Below, piece by piece: positions 13,125 through 21,069 of a stretch of 25,348 nucleotides of DNA. Position 1 is the first letter of the stretch. Each line of letters opens with the position of its first letter. The position numbers and the translations under genes are program-made. Below the pieces are notes generated by a model. That model had not been told where the DNA came from, ran no database searches, and saw only the letters and a list, made by a program, of their open reading frames with translations. Source of the stretch: a virus; IMG/VR virus record IMGVR_UViG_3300035703_000391, positions 1-25,348 of that record. One strand, written 5' to 3'.

Positions 13125-14162
13125 CTACGCAGGCAGAACCCTGCTATCCTTAATCTTTCCAGGTTGATTCTTGGTGCCAGTGCGATCCATGCGAACCCTG
13201 TCCATCATGGCGTATAATTTCCTTGCACCAGCTTCACTGCTGCCATCTCCCAAGCCGGATACGACATCGGCGGGGATAATGAACTCATCGTTCGACAGGA
13301 GAACCTTCTGACCACCATGCGCCATACGAGCGGTAGCCATATCGTCCATTCCATTGCCGGGGCCTTTTATCATTCCCTCTGGTGGAGCGTATTCCTCTTC
13401 ACCCTCGCCCTCACCTTCCTCTTCGTTTTCGCCAGACATGCGCTTGTACAGATCCTGAAGCGCCTCTTTCCCGTAGTAGGCAAGGTAGGTGTTTAGCGCA
13501 GACTCGGGGTCTTCGCCGTCTCCACGGATGGCATCCATCGCATCCCGAACAATCTGTTGCGCCTTCTCTTCTTCAGGCTCCAGCTTGCCGCCTTCTGCCA
13601 TATTCTGAGTGGCACCCGGGAGGGCGGCAGCGATACCGCCAGCGCCAATTGCAGGCTGACCCTGGGGTTGTTGGCCTTCTGGCTGATAGATGTTCAGGGG
13701 CCGAAGCAGAGGGAAGATCATCTTCTGCATCTGCTGCCTATTTCTCTCGTCGATGTATTGCTGCATCTGGTTGAGAGTGCTTTGGTCTTGCTTCTTTTGA
13801 TCGGGGGCAAAGGCACCAGCGGCTTGAGAAACGGCGCTAGTAAGCAATGTGGGAGCAACCACCTTGGTCAGCAATGGAGCCAGGAGACCCTTGCCAGAGG
13901 CAAGCATGGTTTTAAGTCCACCAGCCTGCAATCCCGGGACCATGAGCATAGCGGCACCAGCGCCCAGACCAATCGCCCCCAAGAACTTCTTCCACGACCA
14001 CGCCTCCGGCATCCCCGTCTCAGGATTGATCGTCAGATCCTGTCCCAGAAGCGCCGCGATACCCGCAAGCTCTTCCGGCTGGATGTGCATAAGGATGGAG
14101 TCGCCGCCGCGACCTTTGGATGCTACCTGCTCCGCGAGAGCGCCGATGCCTTTGTTCTTCAT
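13125..14162 (-). CDS. Conserved phage virion protein with acidic stretch and C-terminal 'FIIPADVVS' region, 345 aa
   Basis: The ATG at 14162 overlaps the preceding stop as ATGA. The N-terminus (GRGGDSILMHIQPEELAGIA) and the C-terminus (LSNDEFIIPADVVSGLG, then GARKLYAMMDRVR) are patterns I know as conserved in podovirus-like environmental phages without an assigned function. Between them are Ala/Gly-rich hydrophobic segments (residues about 59-90 and 100-117), a Gln/Met helix, and an acidic run near residue 250 (ENEEEGEGEGEEE). Two MA-x-GG motifs lie at 188 and 280. It sits between a small protein and the 1105-residue protein and probably belongs with the ejection/core proteins. A scaffold or chaperone role for the acidic part is also possible. 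Confidence 0.7.
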   Translation of the reverse strand: MKNKGIGALAEQVASKGRGGDSILMHIQPEELAGIAALLGQDLTINPETGMPEAWSWKKFLGAIGLGAGAAMLMVPGLQAGGLKTMLASGKGLLAPLLTKVVAPTLLTSAVSQAAGAFAPDQKKQDQSTLNQMQQYIDERNRQQMQKMIFPLLRPLNIYQPEGQQPQGQPAIGAGGIAAALPGATQNMAEGGKLEPEEEKAQQIVRDAMDAIRGDGEDPESALNTYLAYYGKEALQDLYKRMSGENEEEGEGEGEEEYAPPEGMIKGPGNGMDDMATARMAHGGQKVLLSNDEFIIPADVVSGLGDGSSEAGARKLYAMMDRVRMDRTGTKNQPGKIKDSRVLPA

Positions 14163-14455
14163 GTCGTGACCGTGACTGTACCTAGTTTAATCTTGATCTT
14201 GTTGGTGGGCGCGAAGACCTGACCGGGGAGTACAATCCTTAGCGCACCAGTTCCATCAGCCCACACCATGCCGTCCCTCAATCCGTATCCACTCTGAGGG
14301 CATTGCAGAAGCATGAGGGAGCTTCCGACAATCTCTCCAGGGATCCGTTGATTGTAGATGTGGATCCCTAGATTCCTAATAAGAGAGTCGAAGTACGTCT
14401 GATCGTACTCGGCGGGTGGCTTTGGAAGCGCCTGTACTGGTGTGTTTCTGTTCAT
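14159..14455 (-). CDS. Small conserved phage protein, 98 aa
   Basis: The ATG at 14455 lies 3 nt after the stop of the 639-residue nozzle gene (GGTAGGCG is the only ribosome-site-like sequence), so translation is probably coupled. The sequence has a helical first half (YDQTYFDSLIRNLGIHIYNQ). A short beta-rich second half contains GLRDGMVWADGTGALRIVL, ending in Thr/Val repeats. The GLR-G--W-D-G--LRI pattern occurs in small proteins beside tail genes in many aquatic phages, and their function is unknown. It overlaps the next gene by ATGA. A tail-completion or adaptor role is a guess from context. Confidence 0.65.
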   Translation of the reverse strand: MNRNTPVQALPKPPAEYDQTYFDSLIRNLGIHIYNQRIPGEIVGSSLMLLQCPQSGYGLRDGMVWADGTGALRIVLPGQVFAPTNKIKIKLGTVTVTT

Positions 14456-14458
14456 CGC

Positions 14459-16378
14459 CTACCGCATGCCATCCGGCTGGATCTGGATTCTGTTGGAACC
14501 CAAGCGCCACTTCTGAATAGGGTTTCCGCCTTGATAGGACTCAGCCTTGAGCTTCACCTGTCTGGCGCGGATACGGACATTGCGCTGAGTTGTCTCCGGC
14601 GCAGAACCCTGCACTGTGACAGTGTTGGTCTGGTATCCAGCGGTGGACATCGGGTAGTTCACACCGGAGATCTGCATACTGACCTTCTGGTCGTAGCCGT
14701 TGTTGTCGATCTTCGGATCGTTGACGAACTGAACGTCAGGGATAATCCTGCTGACGAACATCAGGTTGTCGCCGTCTTCAATATCGATAGGGCCAGACGT
14801 GACGTAGGCATCGATGTTCGCGCCGTTGTCAGTGTACCCGTACTCGTGACGGAAGAGAGAAGTAGTGGTGTTGACCGTATCGAGCCCGCCGCCATTCACT
14901 TCATTCGGCATTGCGCCAATCGGATAGCCGTCAGCGGCGAGGTCCAGCCACGCCGTCCGGTCCATCGTCCCAATCGTCCAGATATTCTCGACGTAGTTGT
15001 ACGCAACGTATCTGCTGTTCTCGCCAGTTGGAATCGTGGCGCAGGGATACCACCAGTAGACCTCGTTGAACTGAGCATTCACTCCAGCGGTTACCTTTGT
15101 CTTCTGGTTCCAGTCCAGGTCAGCAAAGACATAGCTCAGTACAGGACAGTTCATCTTCACGACACTTCCGCTGTACATGTAGAAGTTGTTGTTGTCCATC
15201 CAGTACACAGTGCCTCTGGCGTCGATACCAGCATTGGGACCAATGATTGAGATGGACTCGCCGATACGAGTGAAGCTGAACGTGTAGGGAGGTCCAGTGT
15301 AGGACATGGCGAACAGCGCCTTGTCGGTGAACACCAGGATCTGCTGCTGAGTAGGGATCGCAGAGACGATCTCGGACCCGCTGGATACAGTGAACCCGCC
15401 AGCCGTGTTGTCTGTGCGAGGCTCCCAATCCAGGTAGTCTTCCTGGGAAGACCACCGAACGAGAAGTAGATTCTGTTCATTGCTTCCGATATCGTTGCAC
15501 CCGAACGCAATGACATGCCGATCAATGTCGGAGACAAGAACCTGGGACGCCACAACCGGAGCATCGTTTGCGCCAGCGATTGTCGTCAGATCTACGGCGC
15601 GAGTATTCAGCGGATCCAGGCCGGAAGCCGTCCAATAGTAGATAGGACCGTAGCGCCGATTGATGACGAGATCCTGCCCGTAGTTGGACTCAGACCAAAT
15701 GCACAGATTCTCGGCAGGGCTTAACGGCGAGAACGCGCTACCCCAAGGGCCACGACCCCAAGCGCCAGATCCCCATCCAGTCGAGTACACCTGGGTATTG
15801 AGGCCCACGCTGATCTGAAACGCGGCGCTGACGCCAGACCCACCACCAGCGGTTGAGGGCGTTACCGTAGCGCCAGCAGGGAATACAACGTAGAAGCTGG
15901 TAGCGTCTATGATCTCAGTGATCTGGACCTCTACGTTCAACTGATCCGCAGTGTACCCATCAAACCCAGTCGCCCCAGAGAACGTCACCCAGTCATATTC
16001 AATTGCGCCGTGGGCTGAGGTTGTAGTGACCTTCATCAGCGATGTGCCAGCAGTCTGGGTCTCAAATGGATTGTTCCCAAGAGACACTGTGGATCTAATG
16101 GGAGTGATGTCGTTTATGTACCCACCAGATTCAATGTAGTACTTCTGGTTAGTACCAAGTCCAATGAACCTCTCTAGCGAAAGAGAGGTCCACTGGAGCA
16201 TTGATCTGCATGTGCCGTAGATGGTTTCCGCATTCGCATACGCGGTCCATCCACCAATCACTTCTGGATACCCGAGCCTAAACCGCATCTTGTCGCAGTC
16301 GTACCAGAATCCTTCGGAGGAGTATTCGGTAACGTCCTTGACGATACCCGGCTTAGGCAAGAGTTTCAGAAGAGGCAT
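14459..16378 (-). CDS. Tail nozzle-like structural protein, 639 aa
   Basis: This is a long beta-rich protein of about the size of podoviral nozzle/tail-tube proteins (P22 gp10 'DNA stabilisation', T7 gp12). The N-terminus (PKPGIVKDVTEYSSEGFWYD) is followed by recurring beta strands with aromatic-Gly turns (GWGSGAWGRGPWG near 205; ERFIGLGTN near 70; VYWMDNNNFYMYSG in the middle), consistent with a beta-propeller platform. A C-terminal beta domain follows. Such proteins form the hexameric end of the short tail that seals the DNA and contacts the cell surface. The upstream ribosome site is weak, so coupling to the coiled-coil gene ending 9 bp earlier is likely. The family assignment is by pattern, not by a search. 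Confidence 0.7.
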   Translation of the reverse strand: MPLLKLLPKPGIVKDVTEYSSEGFWYDCDKMRFRLGYPEVIGGWTAYANAETIYGTCRSMLQWTSLSLERFIGLGTNQKYYIESGGYINDITPIRSTVSLGNNPFETQTAGTSLMKVTTTSAHGAIEYDWVTFSGATGFDGYTADQLNVEVQITEIIDATSFYVVFPAGATVTPSTAGGGSGVSAAFQISVGLNTQVYSTGWGSGAWGRGPWGSAFSPLSPAENLCIWSESNYGQDLVINRRYGPIYYWTASGLDPLNTRAVDLTTIAGANDAPVVASQVLVSDIDRHVIAFGCNDIGSNEQNLLLVRWSSQEDYLDWEPRTDNTAGGFTVSSGSEIVSAIPTQQQILVFTDKALFAMSYTGPPYTFSFTRIGESISIIGPNAGIDARGTVYWMDNNNFYMYSGSVVKMNCPVLSYVFADLDWNQKTKVTAGVNAQFNEVYWWYPCATIPTGENSRYVAYNYVENIWTIGTMDRTAWLDLAADGYPIGAMPNEVNGGGLDTVNTTTSLFRHEYGYTDNGANIDAYVTSGPIDIEDGDNLMFVSRIIPDVQFVNDPKIDNNGYDQKVSMQISGVNYPMSTAGYQTNTVTVQGSAPETTQRNVRIRARQVKLKAESYQGGNPIQKWRLGSNRIQIQPDGMR

Positions 16379-16387
16379 TTCAGGTAA

Positions 16388-16600
16388 TCACTGTTTCGGC
16401 TCAGTCTCGGAAGTTTGGTTCTGACTGTTGACCAATTCCACACTAAACAACTGCTTGGCAGCGGTCAACTGATCGGCTTGGAACTGGAGATTGGCGATCT
16501 TCAGGTTGATGTCTTCGATCTGGTTGACGAGGTACTTCTCACGATCACTGAGTTCACTGTAGAGAACTTTGCGGTTCTCGATCTGGATTGCTTTATCCAT
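16388..16600 (-). CDS. Small coiled-coil protein (DUF6447-like), 70 aa
   Basis: The ATG at 16600 has AAAGGA about 11 nt upstream. The body is one long amphipathic helix (residues about 15-60; NQIEDINLKIANLQFQADQ) with heptad spacing of Ile/Leu. The tail is polar (SQNQTSETEPKQ). The core (I-NLQF-----L-AAK--F---L) resembles small tail-associated coiled coils of cyanophages and other aquatic phages (DUF6447). I give that name from memory of the pattern. A trimerisation or fibre-attachment role is plausible beside tail genes. The 78-bp gap upstream is one of the largest in the operon and shows no clear promoter. Confidence 0.6.
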   Translation of the reverse strand: MDKAIQIENRKVLYSELSDREKYLVNQIEDINLKIANLQFQADQLTAAKQLFSVELVNSQNQTSETEPKQ

Positions 16601-16678
16601 TTGTTGTTTTGTCCTTTAGGCGTTATGGTGTAGATTGAATGCGCCTAGATCAATGCTAACACCCACGCCGAGTAAGGA

Positions 16679-17008
16679 CTACTTCCCAGGTGCGACTTCT
16701 TTCGCTTTCATCTGCTGATACGCAGCCTCAACCGCACGAGCGATCACATCGACAGGTACGTTCTTGAGCTTCTTCTGCGCCGCTTTGATAGCGAGATCCT
16801 TCAGCACGGTGCCTTCAGACCCGGGCGCGGAAGCCAAGACATCCTTCACGCCAAGGAGATTGGCGCACCGGATGATCTCATCGTCGGCGCGAGTCGGAGT
16901 CATCTGCGCCACGATCTCAACAATCGGATAGACGGACCCAACAACTCCCTTAACGAACGCCATGCGAGACGGCGAGAAGATCGACTTCACTTTAGAGATG
17001 AAAGACAT
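16679..17008 (-). CDS. Small helical protein, possible membrane-associated lysis or tail accessory factor, 109 aa
   Basis: The ATG at 17008 follows TAGGAG with a 5-nt spacer. A basic N-terminus (SFISKVKSIFSPSR) leads into a moderately hydrophobic helix (residues 16-34, MAFVKGVVGSVYPIVEIVA). Next is a TPTRADDEI segment. The C-terminal half is helical, Lys/Ala-rich, and ends KAKEVAPGK. The TPT--DDE-I- sequence after a weakly hydrophobic helix recalls small phage membrane proteins near lysis genes. The helix is short and polar for a true holin. I cannot name a family. It lies between a DUF5856-like protein and a coiled-coil protein. Confidence 0.6.
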   Translation of the reverse strand: MSFISKVKSIFSPSRMAFVKGVVGSVYPIVEIVAQMTPTRADDEIIRCANLLGVKDVLASAPGSEGTVLKDLAIKAAQKKLKNVPVDVIARAVEAAYQQMKAKEVAPGK

Positions 17009-17016
17009 GCAGGCTC

Positions 17017-17391
17017 CTAGCCGAGGTTTTCAAGCTTGTACTTGGTGGTAGCCAGTAGCGAGAGAATGCTATCCACGGTGTTCTGGATGTGCGTCTCATC
17101 GCCCATCTGCTTGCGGTTCTTCGTGACGTAATCGTAGAGTTCGCTGACGAAGCTGACAGGCTCCTTCGGGCAGATGAACTTCTCCGTAGGGAACGTGGGA
17201 GGAACGCCATGAACACCGAAGCACTCTTCAGCAAGCGAGTCAGTGAGGTCGCCCAGTTCGTCGTAGAGAGAGCCAAGCGCCTTGTGCTTCGCGTAGGATC
17301 CAGGGCCTTTGGTCAGGAGGTGAAGCATGTGCGCGGCAGTGACGCCGTGCAGCAGCTTGGAGATGAAGTCAGGAGAATCGCCTTTGTACAT
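17017..17391 (-). CDS. DUF5856-like helical protein, 124 aa
   Basis: The ATG at 17391 follows ACGAGGCAAC. The sequence is all-helical, with the pattern AAHMLHLLTKGPGSYAKHKA then LYDELGDLTDSLAEECFG, and a final helix (TVDSILSLLATTKYKLENLG). This pattern matches DUF5856 proteins of T4-like cyanophages as I remember them: His and Glu/Asp spaced as in a four-helix ferritin-like fold. If the fold is right, His/Asp/Glu of the first two helices could bind metal, as in Dps/ferritin. Activity is unknown for the family. A home inside a tail module is unusual for a metal-storage-like protein. Confidence 0.7.
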   Translation of the reverse strand: MYKGDSPDFISKLLHGVTAAHMLHLLTKGPGSYAKHKALGSLYDELGDLTDSLAEECFGVHGVPPTFPTEKFICPKEPVSFVSELYDYVTKNRKQMGDETHIQNTVDSILSLLATTKYKLENLG

Positions 17392-17400
17392 GTTGCCTCG

Positions 17401-17754
17401 TTATTTAGCGGAGAGAGGTGGCGCGGGGGCGTCCCACGGGGGAGGGAGAGGGATCGAAGGGGGGTTCTTCTGGTTGGCAATCTGCTGCGCCAGGGACGCA
17501 TCGTAATTGTCAACCTGCGCCTGGGTCAAGGCACTGACAACCCACCCCTGAACCTGAGCCTTCGTCAGGCTGTCGTAGGGGGTGAAGTCAGTCGGCGCGG
17601 GAGGACCGAGAGATACTTGGCCGTAGCAATCGGCAGAGTACTGGCCGTCCGTAGCCGTGCGCCGCCAATCAACGGTGATGACGACATCCGTCAGAGAACC
17701 CTCTGCGGGTTTAACCGTCAGGGGGTTGAAGATCCAATCGTAAACGATTGCCAT
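17401..17754 (-). CDS. Conserved small protein downstream of the tail fibre, 117 aa
   Basis: The ATG at 17754 lies 2 nt after the fibre stop, with GAGGA 7 nt upstream overlapping the fibre's last codons. The sequence is compact and beta-rich at first (VYDWIFNPLTVKP, TDVVITVDWRRTATDG, YGQVSLGPP). A helical second half (LTKAQVQGWVVSALTQAQVD) and a Pro-rich tail (SIPLPPPWDAPAPP) follow. This architecture (WRR-ATDG then FTPY--LT-AQV-GWV) is common in aquatic phages next to tail or lysis genes. Its role is unknown. Immediate coupling to the fibre suggests a fibre-assembly or fibre-cap partner, which is inference. Confidence 0.65.
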   Translation of the reverse strand: MAIVYDWIFNPLTVKPAEGSLTDVVITVDWRRTATDGQYSADCYGQVSLGPPAPTDFTPYDSLTKAQVQGWVVSALTQAQVDNYDASLAQQIANQKNPPSIPLPPPWDAPAPPLSAK

Positions 17755-17756
17755 AT

Positions 17757-19952
17757 TTAGTTCCTCGACTTCAGAAGGTCGATCTCGGCCTTCAGTTCTT
17801 TGATAGCGTTGATTAGCGCAAAAGTGATTGCGTGTCCGTTGTAGTTGTAGAGTTCAGTGTCTTCAGCATCAGACTCGTTCAGCTTTGCTTTGAAGATTCC
17901 AACACACTCAGGGAATACCTCTGCCAACTCTTGCGCCAGGATTGAAACCTGCTCCTTGCCATCAGCGGCAAAACCACCCTTGCCGTTGTACTCGTAGCAA
18001 ACTGGACGCACTTGGCAAATCTCAGCAAGCCCCTTGGCGTACTCTCCCTTGACGGTCTTCAGTCGGGCGTCAGAGGCGATTGTCCAGGTGTTTGTGGTTG
18101 GCTTGGCTGCGGAATCAGTGGATAGCTGAAGCTGGTAGGCTGGACTCGACGTTCCAATACCGACGTTGCCAGTCGAGGTGATGCGCATCCTTTCGGTAGA
18201 GCCAGTGCAAAAATACTGACTTCCCGAAATCATTCCGATCTCAGTAGCATTCGCCACATTGTCCGAGAACTGCATGTAGACATCGCGGCCAGAGGCTTCG
18301 GACTGGATGCGGAATACGGAATTCGACCTAACTGTAGTCCCCGTTTGTGCAGAGGTTATAAACGCAGGATTCGGTTGCAGCGAGGTTCCAGCGACAGTCA
18401 GCAAGCCAGATGCGCTTGATGTGCCGATGCAGACGCTGCCGGAAGAGGTGATGCGCATGCGCTCGGTGCTGCTGGTGCTGAAAATCATCGGCTGGGCATT
18501 TGATGTAGACACCGTCAACTGATTCAGCGAAGAGATAAAGGCAGCGCCAGTAGAGTTGTTTAGCGTGAGAAGGATCTCGCCAGCACTCGCTGGGGCGCTA
18601 ACAGCCATAGTACTGAAGCTTCCAGCACCGCGAACCTCAAGCGTATACGAAGGGGTAACGCCGATACCGACAGCTCCAGAGAACACCGGATCCGTATTGA
18701 ACACCAGCGTCCCAGTGCCAGTCTCATCCGTCACCGCAGATCGGAGGTTGGCGCTGGAGGGAGTAGCCAAAAAGGTGGCAACGCCAGTCCCCATGCCTGA
18801 GATGTTGGATACTTGGTAACCAAGGCAGTTGGATAGATTCCCAGAGTTGGGAGTCCCAAGTATTGGAGTGACGAGAACTGGAGAGGTGGCAAACACCAAA
18901 GCGCCGCTACCAGTCTCGTCCGTTACGGCAGAAGCAAGGTTTGCGCTAGAGGGCGTAGCAAGGAACGTGGCAACGCCAGAACCCAATCCGCTGACGCCAG
19001 TCGAGATGGGAAGCCCGGTGCAATTCGTCAATGTGCCCGATGTAGGCGTGCCGAGAAGCGGAGTGACCAGCGTAGGGGTATTGGCGAATACCAGCGCCCC
19101 ACTGCCTGTCTCGTCGGTAACGGCGGAAGCAAGGTTAGCAGAAGACGGGGTAGCGAGGAAGGTCGCCACCCCACTGCCAAGCCCAGACACCCCGGTAGAG
19201 ATCGGCAGGCCAGTGCAGTTCGTAAGAGTCCCTGCGGATGGGGTGCCGATGTTCGGAGTGGTGAGCGTTGGGGATGTCGCCAATACAACAGACCCAGTGC
19301 CTGTTACGGCGCTGACCTGAGTCCCGTTGATGCGAAGCACATTGCCAGTGCCAGCCGTATCGAACGTCTTGTTCGTAAACGTATCGGTCGTCGCTTTGCC
19401 GACGAGAGTGTCGGTAGCAGCGGGAAGCGTGAGTGTACCAGACGCAGCGGCAGCAGACTGAAGGGTAGTCGTGCCAGACGAGGATCCAACGAAGACAGCG
19501 CCAGTCGCTTCCAACAGCGCCGTCAGCTTCAGGCTGGTCAGCACTTCCTTAACAGCAGCGCCAGACCCACCGCCGTTCAGGTAAACAATCGACGAGTACC
19601 CGGGCTTGATCGTGACGGTAGATCCAGACCCCTGGGAGATGACAATGTTCTGCCCACCAGTCGTGTTGTTCTGAACGTAGTAGTGCTTCTTGACGGTGTT
19701 CGGCGTGATGCTGACAGTGTTCGTAGCGGCGAGTGTCCCGGTGAATATCAAGACCTTGTTGCGCCCATCACCAGCAGACCCGTCAGGAATGTTCAGGGTG
19801 TGCGTGGTTCCTGCCAGTGTTATCGAAACCGATCCATCGATAGCAGTATCGAATAGATCGAAGTTGGTGTTCGTCGTCGCGCCCCAAGTACCAGATTGCT
19901 CACCAGTAGCAATCTTCTGGATCTTGTTGTTTGAAGTGTATGTGGAGGGCAT
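17757..19952 (-). CDS. Tail fibre/spike with repeat shaft and C-terminal S74 intramolecular chaperone, 731 aa
   Basis: This is the host-recognition fibre. The N-terminus (NNKIQKIATGEQSGTWG) resembles fibre proteins that attach through the first 120 residues. Residues 236-430 are three 65-residue repeats. Further beta-rich shaft units follow, including two MRITS-G-V-IG segments (about 490 and 600). The C-terminus from Ser627 (SDARLK, 627-632) is a peptidase S74 domain. This folds trimeric fibres and then cuts itself off just before the conserved Ser, releasing about 105 residues ending in a coiled coil (INAIKELKAEIDLLKS). The ATG at 19952 overlaps the previous stop as TAATG. The receptor cannot be told from sequence. 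Confidence 0.88.
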   Translation of the reverse strand: MPSTYTSNNKIQKIATGEQSGTWGATTNTNFDLFDTAIDGSVSITLAGTTHTLNIPDGSAGDGRNKVLIFTGTLAATNTVSITPNTVKKHYYVQNNTTGGQNIVISQGSGSTVTIKPGYSSIVYLNGGGSGAAVKEVLTSLKLTALLEATGAVFVGSSSGTTTLQSAAAASGTLTLPAATDTLVGKATTDTFTNKTFDTAGTGNVLRINGTQVSAVTGTGSVVLATSPTLTTPNIGTPSAGTLTNCTGLPISTGVSGLGSGVATFLATPSSANLASAVTDETGSGALVFANTPTLVTPLLGTPTSGTLTNCTGLPISTGVSGLGSGVATFLATPSSANLASAVTDETGSGALVFATSPVLVTPILGTPNSGNLSNCLGYQVSNISGMGTGVATFLATPSSANLRSAVTDETGTGTLVFNTDPVFSGAVGIGVTPSYTLEVRGAGSFSTMAVSAPASAGEILLTLNNSTGAAFISSLNQLTVSTSNAQPMIFSTSSTERMRITSSGSVCIGTSSASGLLTVAGTSLQPNPAFITSAQTGTTVRSNSVFRIQSEASGRDVYMQFSDNVANATEIGMISGSQYFCTGSTERMRITSTGNVGIGTSSPAYQLQLSTDSAAKPTTNTWTIASDARLKTVKGEYAKGLAEICQVRPVCYEYNGKGGFAADGKEQVSILAQELAEVFPECVGIFKAKLNESDAEDTELYNYNGHAITFALINAIKELKAEIDLLKSRN
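18663..19247 (-). repeat. Three 195-bp (65-residue) tandem repeats in the tail-fibre shaft
   Basis: Units begin at GTP-(S/T/N)-(A/S)G at 19247, 19052 and 18857, an exact 195-bp period. Copies 1 and 2 are identical over a long stretch of protein (from LTNCTGLPISTG to TDETGSGALVFA), while the DNA differs at many third positions. Copy 3 keeps GVATFLATPSSANL and AVTDETG but changes the middle (NCLGYQVSNISGMG). A partial unit end (TSPTLTTPNI) precedes copy 1. Confidence 0.9.
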
Positions 19953-20383
19953 TAGTTGGTCACCGAGCTAATCACTGCAATCGCGTTGTTCACATCCGCA
20001 GTCGGGAACTGAACCGTAAGGGTGCCGCTGGAAACAGTCTTGTCCGTACCGAAGTCCAGAACGAAGACCGACTTGTCAGACTTGGAGGAGTTGTACACCA
20101 AAGCGCCGCGACATGTGAAGGAAGCAGAAGTCCAGCTAATATCGGCGAAGTCGAGGATCGTGTAGATCCCCTGCTTCGTGACGGTAGCCGTCAGCGTCTT
20201 ACCGCCAGCAGTGTACCCGGTGCCGACCACTTCATTCGACGTGGTGTAAACCGTAGTCGTGTTGTCGATACTCGCAGAACTCGTGTAGAGGGCGATCTTG
20301 ATAACGTCCGTCGAGAAGTCGTGGACGGCAAGAAGCAACTGCTCCTTGAATGAATCTGTTACATAGCTACCAGTGAACGCCAT
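19952..20383 (-). CDS. Conserved beta-rich phage structural protein, 143 aa
   Basis: The ATG at 20383 lies 3 nt after the stop of the adaptor gene, with only a weak ribosome site, so coupling is likely. The sequence starts MAFTGSYVTDSFKEQLLLAVHDF. Strands rich in Thr/Ser/Val follow: IKIALYTSSASID, NEVVGTGYTAGGKTL, RGALVYNSSKSDKSVF, DFGTDKTVSSG. The combination SFK-ELL---H-F, ALYTSSA and EV-GTGYTAGGK-L is common among environmental phages and is always near neck or fibre genes. No enzymatic motif is seen. A tail- or head-decorating role is likely, though unproven. Confidence 0.7.
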   Translation of the reverse strand: MAFTGSYVTDSFKEQLLLAVHDFSTDVIKIALYTSSASIDNTTTVYTTSNEVVGTGYTAGGKTLTATVTKQGIYTILDFADISWTSASFTCRGALVYNSSKSDKSVFVLDFGTDKTVSSGTLTVQFPTADVNNAIAVISSVTN

Positions 20384-20386
20384 GTG

Positions 20387-21046
20387 TTAACCGATATTCC
20401 TTTTACTGTCGGGGTTCCTGAAGTTGTCCATGCGCTGCTCGTCTTCGCAGACGTTCTTCAATTCAAGCATACCGAGTTGGTAGAGCTTCTCGTACTGCTG
20501 TTGCATTTGCTGGTCACCCTTCAAGAAGGTGTACGCCTCAACAAGACATCCGTACAAAAGAACTTGAGGGAAGTAGGTGCTGACCCAGGTGGTCGCGCTG
20601 CTCCCGCCAGAAGTGATCGTATCAGGCGTGGAGTAGTAGTAGAGAGTGTAGGTGTACGGTATGTCAGCAGATGGCGCTACGAGAATCGTGGTATTGCTGT
20701 TGCTGGACTTTTGGATTGCGTAGTACGCAGGCGACCCAGTGCTTCCAGCAGAAGCCTCGGTAACGCCGTATGCCTCCGTAAGGTACGAAGGCTCTTTCAG
20801 TAGAAGACCAGTTTGCAGGCCACCCACATTGACGAACAGACTCAGGGGCATAACGAAGTCGGTAGGCGTAGTTATTGTCTGAGTCGTAACGCTGCCAGTG
20901 ATGGATGACCTGCTATCAGGTGACTTTACGTCTCTGTTGATACGCTGCTCCGCAAGCTGGATGATGGAGTCCAGATTGGACAGAAAGGTGGCTTCGTCTG
21001 ATTGGACGTAGTCCTGAATCTGTTGCGTGAGCTCAGCGTAGGTCAT
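20387..21046 (-). CDS. Head-tail adaptor protein (SU10-adaptor / T7 gp11-like), 219 aa
   Basis: This protein would sit between portal and nozzle. The N-terminus (MTYAELTQQIQDYVQSDEATF followed by IIQLAEQRINRDVKSPD) gives the adaptor signature: two helices with AEQRI. A beta region follows (TPTDFVMPLSLFVN, LLLKEPSYLTE, AYYAIQ, YTYTLYYYSTPD). A long C-terminal helical part comes last (YGCLVEAYTFLKGDQQMQQQYEKLYQLG). This layout matches the podoviral adaptor family of phage SU10 and T7 gp11. I see no convincing ribosome site before ATG 21046; a duplicated CTAGTCT lies there instead. The assignment is by pattern and gene order. Confidence 0.72.
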   Translation of the reverse strand: MTYAELTQQIQDYVQSDEATFLSNLDSIIQLAEQRINRDVKSPDSRSSITGSVTTQTITTPTDFVMPLSLFVNVGGLQTGLLLKEPSYLTEAYGVTEASAGSTGSPAYYAIQKSSNSNTTILVAPSADIPYTYTLYYYSTPDTITSGGSSATTWVSTYFPQVLLYGCLVEAYTFLKGDQQMQQQYEKLYQLGMLELKNVCEDEQRMDNFRNPDSKRNIG

Positions 21047-21069
21047 GTTTATAGACTAGCTCAGAGAGA

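Noticed and set aside
16601-16678. Possible minus-strand promoter in the 78-bp gap before the coiled-coil gene
   Set aside because: A TTGATC hexamer is present, but no acceptable -10 hexamer lies at proper spacing.
18663-19247. Regular 195-bp repeats considered as a CRISPR-like array
   Set aside because: Units are in frame, encode a fibre shaft, and lack short conserved direct repeats separated by unique spacers.
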